Positions 7,506-14,516 of a DNA stretch of 18,517 bases are shown in pieces. The notes beneath the pieces were generated by a model. The model was not told the origin of the DNA and did not search any database. It saw only the letters and a program-made list of their open reading frames with translations. Origin of the DNA: Prevotella sp. CAG:1185 (GTDB lineage: Bacteria > Bacteroidota > Bacteroidia > Bacteroidales > Bacteroidaceae); assembly GCA_000436695.1 (NCBI GenBank), contig HF992652.1, positions 24,472 through 42,988 of the forward strand, in the 5' to 3' direction. Each line of letters starts with the position of its first letter. The first letter of the stretch is position 1. The translations under genes and the position numbers were made by a program.

Positions 7506-9428
7506 TCAGACATTTTTCATGTCATTGTTATTTATCTCACCTATTCGTGTTATCACGGCATCGTTGGTCTGTCTTATAACCTTCAAGTCGCGCATCAGTC
7601 TCAGTCGGAATCTCCACATACGAAGATACAAGAACGCTCCAACCGGAACTATCACGGCAGCCATGACATTGAGCCACTTATGGTCGAACGGACGCGTATG
7701 GGCCTTGACCGCCATAAACGGATAGTTGTTAAGATTAGCCAGTATCACCTTGTCCTTAGTGTTCGACAAGTCTTCTATTACTGCCTCCATACTCTCGTTG
7801 ATATCCTCGATAGTGTGATCGGGGCTGTATTTGAAGAACACCTTTATTATATTAGGCGCGAGCCACAGATTGTGCTCATGCACATAATCGTCTATTCCGC
7901 GGTTAAGGCTTTCGAGCTTAGCTGCATCCGAAACATAGTCGGGATCGGTTATTATTACCTCTTTCTTGTATACGGCACGCTTTATTCTGAGGCCCAATAT
8001 CTTCATAAAGAAGTTGCGGTAAAGGTCGATATTGAACACCACAGAGTCGTTATTAGCCTTATAAGTGAAGAATATGGCAAGCGGCGTAAGCACAGCCGTG
8101 GCAATACTCTTACCGAACCATATAGCCCACATTCCGCCTCGCGCCATACGGTATCCGGTGTTGTCGAAGATATAATACACGATAAACACCAGCACTGAGA
8201 TAATAACAGGAACACCAAGACCGCCCTTGCGGATGATGGCTCCAAGCGGAGCGCCGATAAAGAAGAATATCAGGCACGACAGCGCAAGCGTAAATTTGTT
8301 TATTGCCTCAATGCGGTGCTGACGTATAAGGCGGTCGCCGTCGGCTGTTATCATGCCTTTAAAGTCGAGGTCATTCATTTCGCGCTGCACCTTGTTGAGC
8401 GCAAAGTCAACAGCCTCAAGCTTACGGTCGGCAGAGAGGCGCGAATAAACAGAGTCAAAACTGAATGTCTTTGTCCCGGCCATCTTGACTGCCCTGAGCG
8501 AATCAGACTTAGCAATCTTCGTAGGTGAATAATACGCCATCTTGGCATCTTTATAGAACACATGTCCTACACTGTCGTAAACATGGTTAAGCGAATCGAC
8601 GTCGCGTTTTATTTGTCCTATACTCTTACCGCGCGCGTTATTCGACAGAGCGCTAGCGTCTGCCACGTTAAAGTCGGCATCAAAGTCTAAAATTATCTTT
8701 TTCTTTACGAAAGTCTCACGGCGATACGGCACGCTGACACCCGCCGAGAACTCCTGCGACTTCATGTTCTCGAACCATTCTCCGCTGTAGAGCGAAAGCA
8801 CAAGATGCTTTTTCTCCGCGGTAGACTGAAGCATGCCTGAGTCGGCAAGGATTATAGCCGCGTCGTCATAGCTGTCGGTCATCTTATATATCATGACTCC
8901 GTAAAGCATACCTGTCTCGACATCCTTTTTCTGCACATACAGATTACACTGCGGTATGCCGTCGTAGAATATTCCTTCAGGAATTTCAAGTTCAGGACTC
9001 TTCTGTTTCATCGAAAGGAGCAGGCGCGAGAACGACATATTGGCGCTCGGGGCTACTACGTCCTGAAAATAGAACGATCCGAGGGATATTATTATCACGA
9101 TGAAAATAAGCGAGCGGAATGCCTGCATGAGCGAGATGCCGGCAGCCTTGATGGCAGTAAGCTCACTGCTCTCGCCCAAGTTTCCGAATGCTATCAGCGA
9201 AGACAGAAGTATGGCCAGCGGCAGAGCCTGCGGAACGAGCATCAAGCTCATATACCAGAAGAACTGTGCCAACACGTCCATGGTCAGTCCCTTGCCGATG
9301 AGCTGGTCGATATATCGCCAAAGAAACTGCATCATCAGCACAAACTGACAAATGAAGAACGTTCCGACAAAGAGGAGTCCGAACTGCTTTGCTATAAATT
9401 TATCTAATTTTTTGACTCTAAGAATCAT
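7506..9428 (-). CDS. LptF/LptG family lipopolysaccharide export permease
   Basis: YjgP/YjgQ-type permeases pair with the LptB ATPase to extract lipopolysaccharide from the inner membrane and feed it to the Lpt bridge. This 640-residue protein has three N-terminal helices (about 17-38, 58-81, 104-121) with the conserved loop GNLGESSELTAIKAAGIS at 82-99. A large periplasmic beta-jellyroll region covers about 130-370. A second bundle of about three helices (about 377-457) includes FIGAPLGAIIRKGGLG. Beyond the usual end of proteobacterial LptF or LptG (about 360 residues) it carries an extra soluble stretch and one more helix at about 586-603. Both the periplasmic region and the C-terminal extension add to the size. 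Whether it acts as LptF, LptG or a homodimer of both cannot be decided here. It is followed by ribBA after 27 bp. Confidence 0.9.
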   Translation of the reverse strand: MILRVKKLDKFIAKQFGLLFVGTFFICQFVLMMQFLWRYIDQLIGKGLTMDVLAQFFWYMSLMLVPQALPLAILLSSLIAFGNLGESSELTAIKAAGISLMQAFRSLIFIVIIISLGSFYFQDVVAPSANMSFSRLLLSMKQKSPELEIPEGIFYDGIPQCNLYVQKKDVETGMLYGVMIYKMTDSYDDAAIILADSGMLQSTAEKKHLVLSLYSGEWFENMKSQEFSAGVSVPYRRETFVKKKIILDFDADFNVADASALSNNARGKSIGQIKRDVDSLNHVYDSVGHVFYKDAKMAYYSPTKIAKSDSLRAVKMAGTKTFSFDSVYSRLSADRKLEAVDFALNKVQREMNDLDFKGMITADGDRLIRQHRIEAINKFTLALSCLIFFFIGAPLGAIIRKGGLGVPVIISVLVFIVYYIFDNTGYRMARGGMWAIWFGKSIATAVLTPLAIFFTYKANNDSVVFNIDLYRNFFMKILGLRIKRAVYKKEVIITDPDYVSDAAKLESLNRGIDDYVHEHNLWLAPNIIKVFFKYSPDHTIEDINESMEAVIEDLSNTKDKVILANLNNYPFMAVKAHTRPFDHKWLNVMAAVIVPVGAFLYLRMWRFRLRLMRDLKVIRQTNDAVITRIGEINNNDMKNV

Positions 9429-9472
9429 TTTTATGCTAATTCTGACGTTATTACAGCAGATTTACCAGCTTG

Positions 9473-9480
9473 CAAAATTA
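9473..9480 (-). promoter_or_regulatory. -7 box of the lptG-type permease / ribBA promoter
   Basis: On the minus strand this reads TAATTTTG, matching TAnnTTTG exactly. The region 19 bp upstream (TTATG) is a poor -33 element. The leader to the ATG at 9428 would be about 35-40 bases. Confidence 0.6.
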
Positions 9481-9724
9481 GCACAAAAATATCACAAACC
9501 ATAACGTTTTGCGTTTTTTATTAATAAAAAGATGTATATGCTGACAACGCCACGCAAAAAGCCCGTCGCAATATGCACCGCGGACACGCCGCAAGCCCAT
9601 GCCTGCACCTGCGCACTAAATCGCGGATGCCTGCCATATCAGTCCGACCGAAAATCGGCAGGTAAAGCGTCTGCCAAGACGAGCCAAGTTAAGCAATAAG
9701 GCGGCAGACCTTTAACGCCGGACA
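9481..9724. other. Intergenic stretch with short GC-rich inverted repeats
   Basis: No gene is seen here. Two weak stem candidates share the CTGCC/GGCAG theme: CCTGCC (9630-9635) with GGCAGG (9657-9662), and GTCTGCC (9669-9675) with GGCAGAC (9703-9709). Neither is followed by a U tract on either strand, so they are not convincing terminators for the START-like gene that ends at 9725. From about 9540 the stretch is richer in G and C than the surrounding spacers. Confidence 0.4.
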
Positions 9725-10123
9725 TCAAAGCCCAGTACTTCGGCGAAGAGCCTCAAAGTTGGCGTTCCATATATCCACCACGGTGTCTTTCTCACCATCG
9801 GGAGCAAAATCGGTTATCATCAGGACGAAATCGCCTGTTATGTCGCTTTTATTCATCTTCAGCTCCCAATACGTGTCCTTGTATTCATCGCCGCACCATC
9901 TGAAGCGTATGTAGTCAAACTTCTTCTTTTCTATCACTGCCGAAGTTCTCACTTCATGATCGCTCCACAAGTTGCCCCATGTAAACGTAAACAAGTTGTC
10001 GTCAAACTTCACTTCGTCCGACATCCATTTAGCAAGTCCTTCGGGCGTACTGAGCAGCGACCATATTATTTTTGCCGACTTCGAGCGCAGCTCATGTTCT
10101 ATGCTAACCTTGTTTTTCTCCAT
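9725..10123 (-). CDS. START-like (SRPBCC superfamily) small protein
   Basis: This 132-residue cytoplasmic protein fits the Bacteroidetes START-like family of the SRPBCC fold, a helix-grip barrel that binds small hydrophobic ligands. Visible landmarks are the N-terminal IEHELRSKSAKIIWSLLSTP, then GLAKWMSDEV at about 29-38, FTFTWGN near 46-52 and the closing helix VVDIWNANFEALRRSTGL. The middle part, rich in Trp and charged residues (DYIRFRWCGDEYKDTYWELK), forms the predicted beta strands. No catalytic motif is evident and the ligand is unknown. The gene is transcribed on its own, divergently from the tRNA gene about 130 bp away. AHSA1-like co-chaperone relatives have the same fold, but nothing here points to Hsp90. 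Confidence 0.8.
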   Translation of the reverse strand: MEKNKVSIEHELRSKSAKIIWSLLSTPEGLAKWMSDEVKFDDNLFTFTWGNLWSDHEVRTSAVIEKKKFDYIRFRWCGDEYKDTYWELKMNKSDITGDFVLMITDFAPDGEKDTVVDIWNANFEALRRSTGL

Positions 10124-10154
10124 AGTTCAAAGGTTTTTCATTGGTTATTTGCCA

Positions 10155-10162
10155 CAAATTTA
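10155..10162 (-). promoter_or_regulatory. -7 box of the START-like gene promoter
   Basis: The minus strand reads TAAATTTG, an exact TAnnTTTG match, 31 bp before the ATG at 10123. The -33 position shows only TTA. It is arranged back to back with the tRNA promoter at 10203-10233. Confidence 0.55.
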
Positions 10163-10202
10163 CATATTTCGCACAAGTTTTTAATAAAAAGTTGAAATAT
10201 TT

Positions 10203-10233
10203 TTTGGTGTTTAAAGAAATTGTATTACCTTTG
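10203..10233 (+). promoter_or_regulatory. tRNA promoter (TTTG, 19 bp, TACCTTTG)
   Basis: TTTG at 10203-10206 and TACCTTTG at 10226-10233 are separated by exactly 19 bp. This is the best-formed -33/-7 pair of the window together with that of the IMP cyclohydrolase gene. The -7 box ends 20 bp before the first base of the tRNA. Confidence 0.8.
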
Positions 10234-10253
10234 CAACCGCAAAGAAAAACGAT

Positions 10254-10327
10254 GGCGGGATAGCTCAGCTGGTTAGAGCGTCGGATTCATAATCCGGAGG
10301 TCGTGGGTTCGGGTCCCACCCCCGCTA
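10254..10327 (+). tRNA. tRNA with CAT anticodon (elongator Met, or Ile2)
   Basis: A full cloverleaf can be folded. The acceptor strands are 10254-10260 and 10320-10326, the D arm is GCTC/GAGC, and the anticodon arm TCGGA/TCCGG has loop TTCATAA. The variable loop is AGGTC and the T arm is GTGGG/CCCAC. The anticodon is CAT and the discriminator is A at 10327. CCA is not encoded. The anticodon stem lacks the three consecutive G-C pairs of initiator tRNA, so it is elongator tRNA-Met or the lysidine-modified tRNA-Ile2. These cannot be separated safely by eye, and I favour Met. Odd points are a G.T pair at 1-72, an A-C mismatch at 7-66, and G instead of A at T-loop position 58. Confidence 0.92.
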
Positions 10328-10332
10328 CAATG

Positions 10333-10368
10333 AGAGCTGCAACTTAGGTTGCGGCTCTTTTTGTTTTT
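10333..10368 (+). terminator. Rho-independent terminator of the tRNA gene
   Basis: An 11-bp stem, AGAGCTGCAAC (10333-10343) with GTTGCGGCTCT (10348-10358), encloses the loop TTAG, with one G.T pair. It is followed by a T-rich run interrupted by one G (to 10368). It lies 5 bases after the tRNA and should stop its transcript. Confidence 0.9.
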
Positions 10369-11318
10369 ATCCATTTCACAAAAATTTAGCAGACCGAAAC
10401 GTACCGACTGCACCCATAAACAATAAGCACCACGGCAATGAGCATCAAGAAAGTTTTGGCAACAAAGAAACATGACCGACATATGAACGCAGCCGTACCA
10501 GCACAGCAAGCATAAGCCGGCAACACGCATATTCCTACGCAAGCGCAACCGGGCAATAGCCTATCGACAAGAAATACAGCTTTTATACAATTTGCCACCC
10601 CATGAGCCAAATCACTTGCTTTTTGATTTTTGCAGACGCCCACAAAACACCTTTTTTATTAATGCAGAAACATCTGCCCATAAAAACCGCACAAATCGCG
10701 TGCAAACGCAACATCCTGACACAACGGCAAATACACACCTGCAAGTGAAAGTGTGCATATTTTTTTTGCCGTAAAATGCCACAAAACGACATATTCCGGC
10801 GTGTTTTCATGCCGTTTTCGCCATACAAAAGGCGCGCTTTCATCATGCAAAAGACACCAAACGACATGACAAAAGCACACATTCTGCAATACAGTGCAAT
10901 AAATCCTTACATAAAACCGGAAATCTTCTCCTGTCCAAAATCTGTTTCATCGCAAAATCCATACAAAACCCGCATGACATTTTGCTTAATAAAACGGCTT
11001 TTATGCTTACAGCATACCTCACCATCAATTCACTCCGGCAGATGCGACAAAAACATTGCCGGGCACATGACAAGCGGCAAGAATGCACACTCACCATTAT
11101 AACAGAAGTCGATAACACCGCAATGACAGGCCACACACGGCACAGTAACAGGAGCAACAATGCGACCGGCCACATGACACAGCAACCGAGACTGCACCAC
11201 ACAGAGCAAGCACCCTTAAAAATCATGACAAGAACCGGTTTTGCAAGACAAAAAGACAACACTCCAGCCGCATTTATTGCTTTAAATCAAAACATTTATA
11301 TTTTTTGAATGAAATATA
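10369..11318. other. Long gene-free stretch, A/C-rich on the plus strand
   Basis: About 950 bp hold no gene that I can support. Several open frames exist but they encode Cys- and Val-rich nonsense with no fold or motif. On the plus strand A and C clearly outnumber T and G through most of the stretch. It contains phased AAAA tracts, clearest in the 22-bp units at 10783-10892. It also contains five exact copies of CATGACA, at 10865, 10973, 11066, 11173 and 11224. No transfer-associated gene, tRNA or recognisable structured RNA was found. Confidence 0.5.
10783..10892 (+). repeat. Degenerate 22-bp tandem units, five in a row
   Basis: Five consecutive 22-bp blocks start at 10783, 10805, 10827, 10849 and 10871. 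Four begin with AAAA, and the block at 10805 lacks it. The last three begin AAAAG. Several blocks carry a GCAC- or CGTT-like core and end ATGC, ATAC or similar. The block at 10871 matches the one at 18330 in 18 of 22 bases by direct comparison. There are no spacers, so this is not a CRISPR array. Confidence 0.6.
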
Positions 11319-11348
11319 TTGTACAATCAACGTTTTTTAGTAACTTTG
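11319..11348 (+). promoter_or_regulatory. Promoter of the IMP cyclohydrolase gene (TTG, 19 bp, TAACTTTG)
   Basis: TTG at 11319-11321 and TAACTTTG at 11341-11348 have the ideal 19-bp spacing of Bacteroidetes promoters. The -7 box lies 30 bp before the ATG at 11379. It may also drive the mre cluster if the hairpin at 11998-12024 is read through. Confidence 0.8.
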
Positions 11349-11378
11349 CACTCTAAAAACAGATAATTTTTTAAAGAC

Positions 11379-11972
11379 ATGGCTGGAACAAAAAAAATCA
11401 AAACTGCACTTGTGTCCGTATTTCATAAGGACGGACTGGACGAACTGCTGGCAAAGCTGAACGAAGAAGGAGTTAAGTTCTTGTCAACAGGTGGCACACA
11501 GAAGTTCATCGAATCTCTTGGCTACGAATGCCAGACCGTTGAGAGCGTGACAACATATCCCTCTATCCTCGGCGGACGCGTCAAGACATTGCATCCGAAA
11601 ATATTCGGAGGTATTCTCGGACGCCGCGACAACGAAGGCGACCAGGAGCAGATGAAACAGTATGAGATACCTGAAATCGACCTGGTTATCGTCGACCTCT
11701 ATCCTTTCGAGCAGACAGTTGCAAGCGGAGCTTCTGAGGCTGACATAATCGAAAAGATTGATATAGGCGGAATTTCACTCATACGTGCCGGAGCCAAAAA
11801 CTTCAAGGATGTTGTCATCGTTCCCAGCAAGGCCGAATACGGCGTGCTGCTCGACATCCTCAACAAGAAGGGCGCCCAGACCGACATTGAAGACCGCCGC
11901 ATGTTTGCCACACGTGCCTTTGGCGTAAGCAGCCATTATGACACGGCAATACATGAATGGTTTGAGAAATAA
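11379..11972 (+). CDS. Stand-alone IMP cyclohydrolase (PurH N-terminal domain only)
   Basis: IMP cyclohydrolase closes the ring of formyl-AICAR to give IMP, the last step of purine synthesis. In most bacteria it is the first about 200 residues of PurH, a protein of about 510-530 residues whose second half is AICAR transformylase. Here the frame ends at residue 197 with TAA, and no transformylase coding follows before mreB. The domain itself is complete: STGGT (36-40), the segment YPSILGGRVKTLHPK (60-74), DLYPF (106-110) and EKIDIGGISLIRAGAK (125-140). Lys69, Tyr108, Asp128 and Lys140 correspond to the catalytic set known from vertebrate PurH. The clean end after YDTAIHEWFEK suggests a natural single-domain enzyme, not a frameshift. 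The transformylase must then be encoded elsewhere. It is the first gene before the mre cluster. Confidence 0.9.
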   Translation: MAGTKKIKTALVSVFHKDGLDELLAKLNEEGVKFLSTGGTQKFIESLGYECQTVESVTTYPSILGGRVKTLHPKIFGGILGRRDNEGDQEQMKQYEIPEIDLVIVDLYPFEQTVASGASEADIIEKIDIGGISLIRAGAKNFKDVVIVPSKAEYGVLLDILNKKGAQTDIEDRRMFATRAFGVSSHYDTAIHEWFEK

Positions 11973-11997
11973 GACAAAGACAAGACAACCCACTCAG

Positions 11998-12024
11998 CGT
12001 CTTTCGCCATCAAGGCGAAAGACG
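11998..12024 (+). terminator. Strong hairpin between IMP cyclohydrolase gene and mreB
   Basis: CGTCTTTCGCC (11998-12008) pairs perfectly with GGCGAAAGACG (12014-12024) around the loop ATCAA, an 11-bp stem. It is not followed by a real U tract (TAAGACTTTAAG), so termination may be partial or it may instead protect or process the RNA. It lies 25 bp after the stop at 11972. Confidence 0.55.
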
Positions 12025-12054
12025 TAAGACTTTAAGAGACAACAAAAAATTATA

Positions 12055-12079
12055 TTTATAGCTATAAACTTTATAAAGT
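12055..12079. promoter_or_regulatory. Two adjoining palindromes just upstream of mreB
   Basis: TTTATAGCTATAAA (12055-12068) and ACTTTATAAAGT (12068-12079) are both perfect palindromes and share one base. They end 3 bp before the mreB ATG. They could be operator half-sites or leader structures, but the sequence is very A/T-rich and chance is possible. No clear TAnnTTTG promoter box is seen here. Confidence 0.35.
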
Positions 12080-12082
12080 AAA

Positions 12083-13105
12083 ATGGGATTTTTTTCTTTT
12101 ATCCAGGAGATCGCAATGGATCTCGGCACGGCCAACACCATCATTATCAGTGATGACAAGATTGTTGTTGACGAGCCGTCTGTAGTAGCGCTCGACCGCC
12201 GCACAGACAAGATGATTGCCGTTGGCGAAAAGGCCAAGATGATGTATGAGAAGACTCACGACAACATCCGCACTATACGCCCGCTGCGCGACGGTGTTAT
12301 TGCAGACTTCACAGCCTGCGAGCAGATGATGCGCGGACTTATCAAAATGGTGCACACCGGAAGAAGATTCTTCTCTCCTTCGCTGCGTATGGTTATCGGT
12401 GTGCCTTCAGGCTCTACCGAAGTTGAACTGCGCGCCGTGCGCGACTCTGCCGAACATGCAGACGGACGCGACGTTTATCTTATCTTTGAGCCTATGGCTG
12501 CTGCAATCGGCATCGGCATCGACGTAGAGGCTCCCGAAGGAAACATGATTGTCGACATCGGCGGCGGAAGCACCGAGATTGCCGTTATTTCTCTCGGCGG
12601 AATCGTGTCGAACAACTCTATACGTACTGCAGGCGACGACCTCACTGCCGAAATTCAGGAATACATGAGCCGTCAGCACAATGTCAAAGTCAGCGAGCGT
12701 ATGGCAGAGCGCATCAAGATTCATGTTGGCTCGGCACTGACAGACCTTGGAGAAGAAGCTCCCGAAGACTATGTTGTACACGGACCTAACAAGATTACAG
12801 CCCTGCCTATGGAGGTGCCGGTATGCTATCAGGAGATAGCCCACTGCCTCGACCGCACCATAGCAAAGATAGAGAACGCTGTGCTCTCCGCACTCGAGAA
12901 GACACCGCCTGAGCTTTATGCCGACATCGTCAAGAACGGTATCTACCTCACTGGTGGAGGTGCTTTGCTGAGAGGTCTTGACAAACGACTCACCGACAAG
13001 ATTAACATCCAGTTCCACGTGGCCGACGATCCTTTGCACAGCGTTGCTAAAGGAGCAGGTATTGCATTGAAGAACGTTGACCGCTTCTCGTTCTTGATGA
13101 GATAA
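12083..13105 (+). CDS. mreB: MreB actin-like rod-shape protein
   Basis: MreB forms membrane-bound filaments that orient lateral-wall peptidoglycan synthesis. This 340-residue protein has the normal length and all nucleotide-binding motifs of the actin superfamily. These are phosphate-1 DLGTANTII (13-21), phosphate-2 DIGGGSTEIAVI (158-169) and the adenosine motif LTGGGALLRGL (288-298). The N-terminus MGFFSFIQEIAMDLG is hydrophobic and amphipathic, as expected for direct membrane contact. The ATG at 12083 is preferred because it gives this family-typical start. It is the first gene of the mreBCD-mrdA-rodA cluster, 110 bp after the IMP cyclohydrolase gene. mreC follows after 3 bp, so translational coupling is likely. 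In Bacteroidales MreB would act with MreC, MreD, PBP2 and RodA encoded next to it. Confidence 0.97.
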   Translation: MGFFSFIQEIAMDLGTANTIIISDDKIVVDEPSVVALDRRTDKMIAVGEKAKMMYEKTHDNIRTIRPLRDGVIADFTACEQMMRGLIKMVHTGRRFFSPSLRMVIGVPSGSTEVELRAVRDSAEHADGRDVYLIFEPMAAAIGIGIDVEAPEGNMIVDIGGGSTEIAVISLGGIVSNNSIRTAGDDLTAEIQEYMSRQHNVKVSERMAERIKIHVGSALTDLGEEAPEDYVVHGPNKITALPMEVPVCYQEIAHCLDRTIAKIENAVLSALEKTPPELYADIVKNGIYLTGGGALLRGLDKRLTDKINIQFHVADDPLHSVAKGAGIALKNVDRFSFLMR

Positions 13106-13108
13106 GCC

Positions 13109-13972
13109 ATGCGCAACCTACTGGAATTTCTTGCTAAATATAACCACTGGTTTCTCTTTGTCATACTTGAAGTTATCAGCCTGACACTGCTGTTCAAGTT
13201 CAACAGCTATCAGGGCAGCGTGTTCTTCTCGTCGGCCAACGCCGTTACGGGAAAGGTGTATGAATGGGACTCGGCTGTAAAGACATTCTTCAACCTGACA
13301 AAGATAAACCAGCAACTTACTTCGCGTAACCTTTATCTCGAACAGACCGTAAGAAAACTTTCGGAACAGGTAAAGCACGACACCGGCGACTCTACACGCC
13401 TGCAGCACACGCAGATGCAGATACTGAAGGCCTATAAGCTCATTCCGGCCAAGGTGATAACCAACTCTCTTGACAAGAAGGACAACTTTATCACTCTCGA
13501 CAAGGGATCGGCCGACGGTGTGCGCAAGGATATGGGCGTGGCCTGCGGCAACGGCGTAGTGGGCGTTGTCTATATGGTGTCCGACCATTATTCTGTTGTA
13601 ATACCGGTGCTCAACTCTAAGTCGAACATCAGCGTAACGATAAAGAAACGAGGCTATTACGGATACCTGCACTGGACCGGCGGTGCCGCCGACCTGGCAT
13701 ACGTAGACGACATACCGCGCCATGCTCACTTCAGACTTGGCGACCTTGTTGAGACCAGCGGATATTCCTCGATATTCCCTCCGGGCATCATCGTAGGACA
13801 GATTCTGCATGTATACAACTCGCACGACGGCCTTTCGTACAGAATACAGGTGCGCCTTACAACTGATTTCGGCAACATACGCGACGTGTGCATCATTGAC
13901 AACACGGTGATGGAAGAACGCATCAACCTGCTGCACGCTGCCGAAGACTCACTGAAAATAAAGCAGAACTAA
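13109..13972 (+). CDS. mreC: MreC rod-shape-determining protein
   Basis: MreC links the MreB filament to PBP2 and activates the RodA-PBP2 pair from the periplasmic side. The 287 residues show a short cytoplasmic N-terminus, one membrane helix at about 12-30 (HWFLFVILEVISLTLLFKF), then a coiled-coil-like stretch at about 60-100. The beta-rich periplasmic domain follows, with NFITLDKGSADGVRKDMGV, GVVGVVYMVSDHYSVVIPVL and the family motif GDLVETSGYSSIFPPGIIVG. Length is normal. It starts 3 bp after mreB and ends 16 bp before mreD. Nothing unusual is visible apart from a long antisense open frame, which I take as a by-product of codon use. Confidence 0.95.
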   Translation: MRNLLEFLAKYNHWFLFVILEVISLTLLFKFNSYQGSVFFSSANAVTGKVYEWDSAVKTFFNLTKINQQLTSRNLYLEQTVRKLSEQVKHDTGDSTRLQHTQMQILKAYKLIPAKVITNSLDKKDNFITLDKGSADGVRKDMGVACGNGVVGVVYMVSDHYSVVIPVLNSKSNISVTIKKRGYYGYLHWTGGAADLAYVDDIPRHAHFRLGDLVETSGYSSIFPPGIIVGQILHVYNSHDGLSYRIQVRLTTDFGNIRDVCIIDNTVMEERINLLHAAEDSLKIKQN

Positions 13973-13988
13973 GGATAACTGTAAAAGA

Positions 13989-14489
13989 ATGAACATAGAA
14001 ATTATAAAACATTTTCTCACATTCATCATCCTATGTCTGGCACAGGCACTGGTGCTCAACCACATCAACTTGTTCGGTTGCGCTACACCTTTGCTCTACA
14101 TCTACTTCATAATGTTGTTCAGACACGACTATCCGCGCTGGGGAACTCTTCTCTGGAGTTTCTTCACCGGACTCTGCATCGACATTTTCTCTAACACGCC
14201 CGGCGTGGCAGCTGCTTCAACGACACTGCTCGGACTCCTTCAGCCCTATATTCTCAACCTTTTCATACAGCGCGACTCGCCTGATGACCTGAAGCCTGAG
14301 ATTAAGTCGCTGGGCATGACAAAATTCATTTACTATACAATAATCTGCGTTCTCATCTATAACATATTATTCTTCACCATTGAGTCGTTCAACTTCTTCA
14401 ACTGGCTGCAATGGCTCAAAAACATCGGCGGAAGCTCTGTGCTGACCGCAATACTGATTATTGTTATAGAGAACGTAAGAAAAAGATAA
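13989..14489 (+). CDS. mreD: MreD rod-shape-determining membrane protein
   Basis: This 166-residue protein is almost entirely hydrophobic, with about five membrane helices, as expected for MreD, an inner-membrane partner of MreC and the elongasome. Landmarks are a start MNIEIIKHFLTFIILCLAQALVL with helix 1, then YIYFIMLFRHDYPRW and the conserved small-residue segment FFTGLCIDIFSNTPGVAAAS (about 59-78) that carries the family GxxxDxxS-like pattern. MreD sequences diverge strongly, so the assignment rests on this motif together with its place between mreC and mrdA. It starts 16 bp after mreC and ends 27 bp before mrdA. Confidence 0.92.
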   Translation: MNIEIIKHFLTFIILCLAQALVLNHINLFGCATPLLYIYFIMLFRHDYPRWGTLLWSFFTGLCIDIFSNTPGVAAASTTLLGLLQPYILNLFIQRDSPDDLKPEIKSLGMTKFIYYTIICVLIYNILFFTIESFNFFNWLQWLKNIGGSSVLTAILIIVIENVRKR

Positions 14490-14516
14490 TTCACTTAAAG
14501 CAGGAAAGGCCGGATT

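Noticed and set aside
9630..9709. Rho-independent terminator for the START-like gene
   Set aside because: Stems of only 6-7 bp with large loops and no following U tract on the minus strand.
10254..10327. Initiator tRNA-fMet
   Set aside because: The anticodon stem has A31-T39 instead of the third G-C pair needed for initiators, and the CATAA loop fits an elongator or Ile2 tRNA.
10843..11262. Minus-strand open frame of 139 codons in the gene-free stretch
   Set aside because: The product is rich in Cys, Val and Leu with no motif, no promoter box precedes it, and it overlaps the repeat region. It follows from the strand's base composition.
12407..13039. Minus-strand open frame of 210 codons within mreB
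   Set aside because: It lies wholly antisense to a certain gene and its translation shows no family features.
13118..13936. Long antisense open frame (272 codons) covering nearly all of mreC
   Set aside because: It mirrors the codon pattern of mreC, has no recognisable fold, and mreC is certain from its motifs and operon position.
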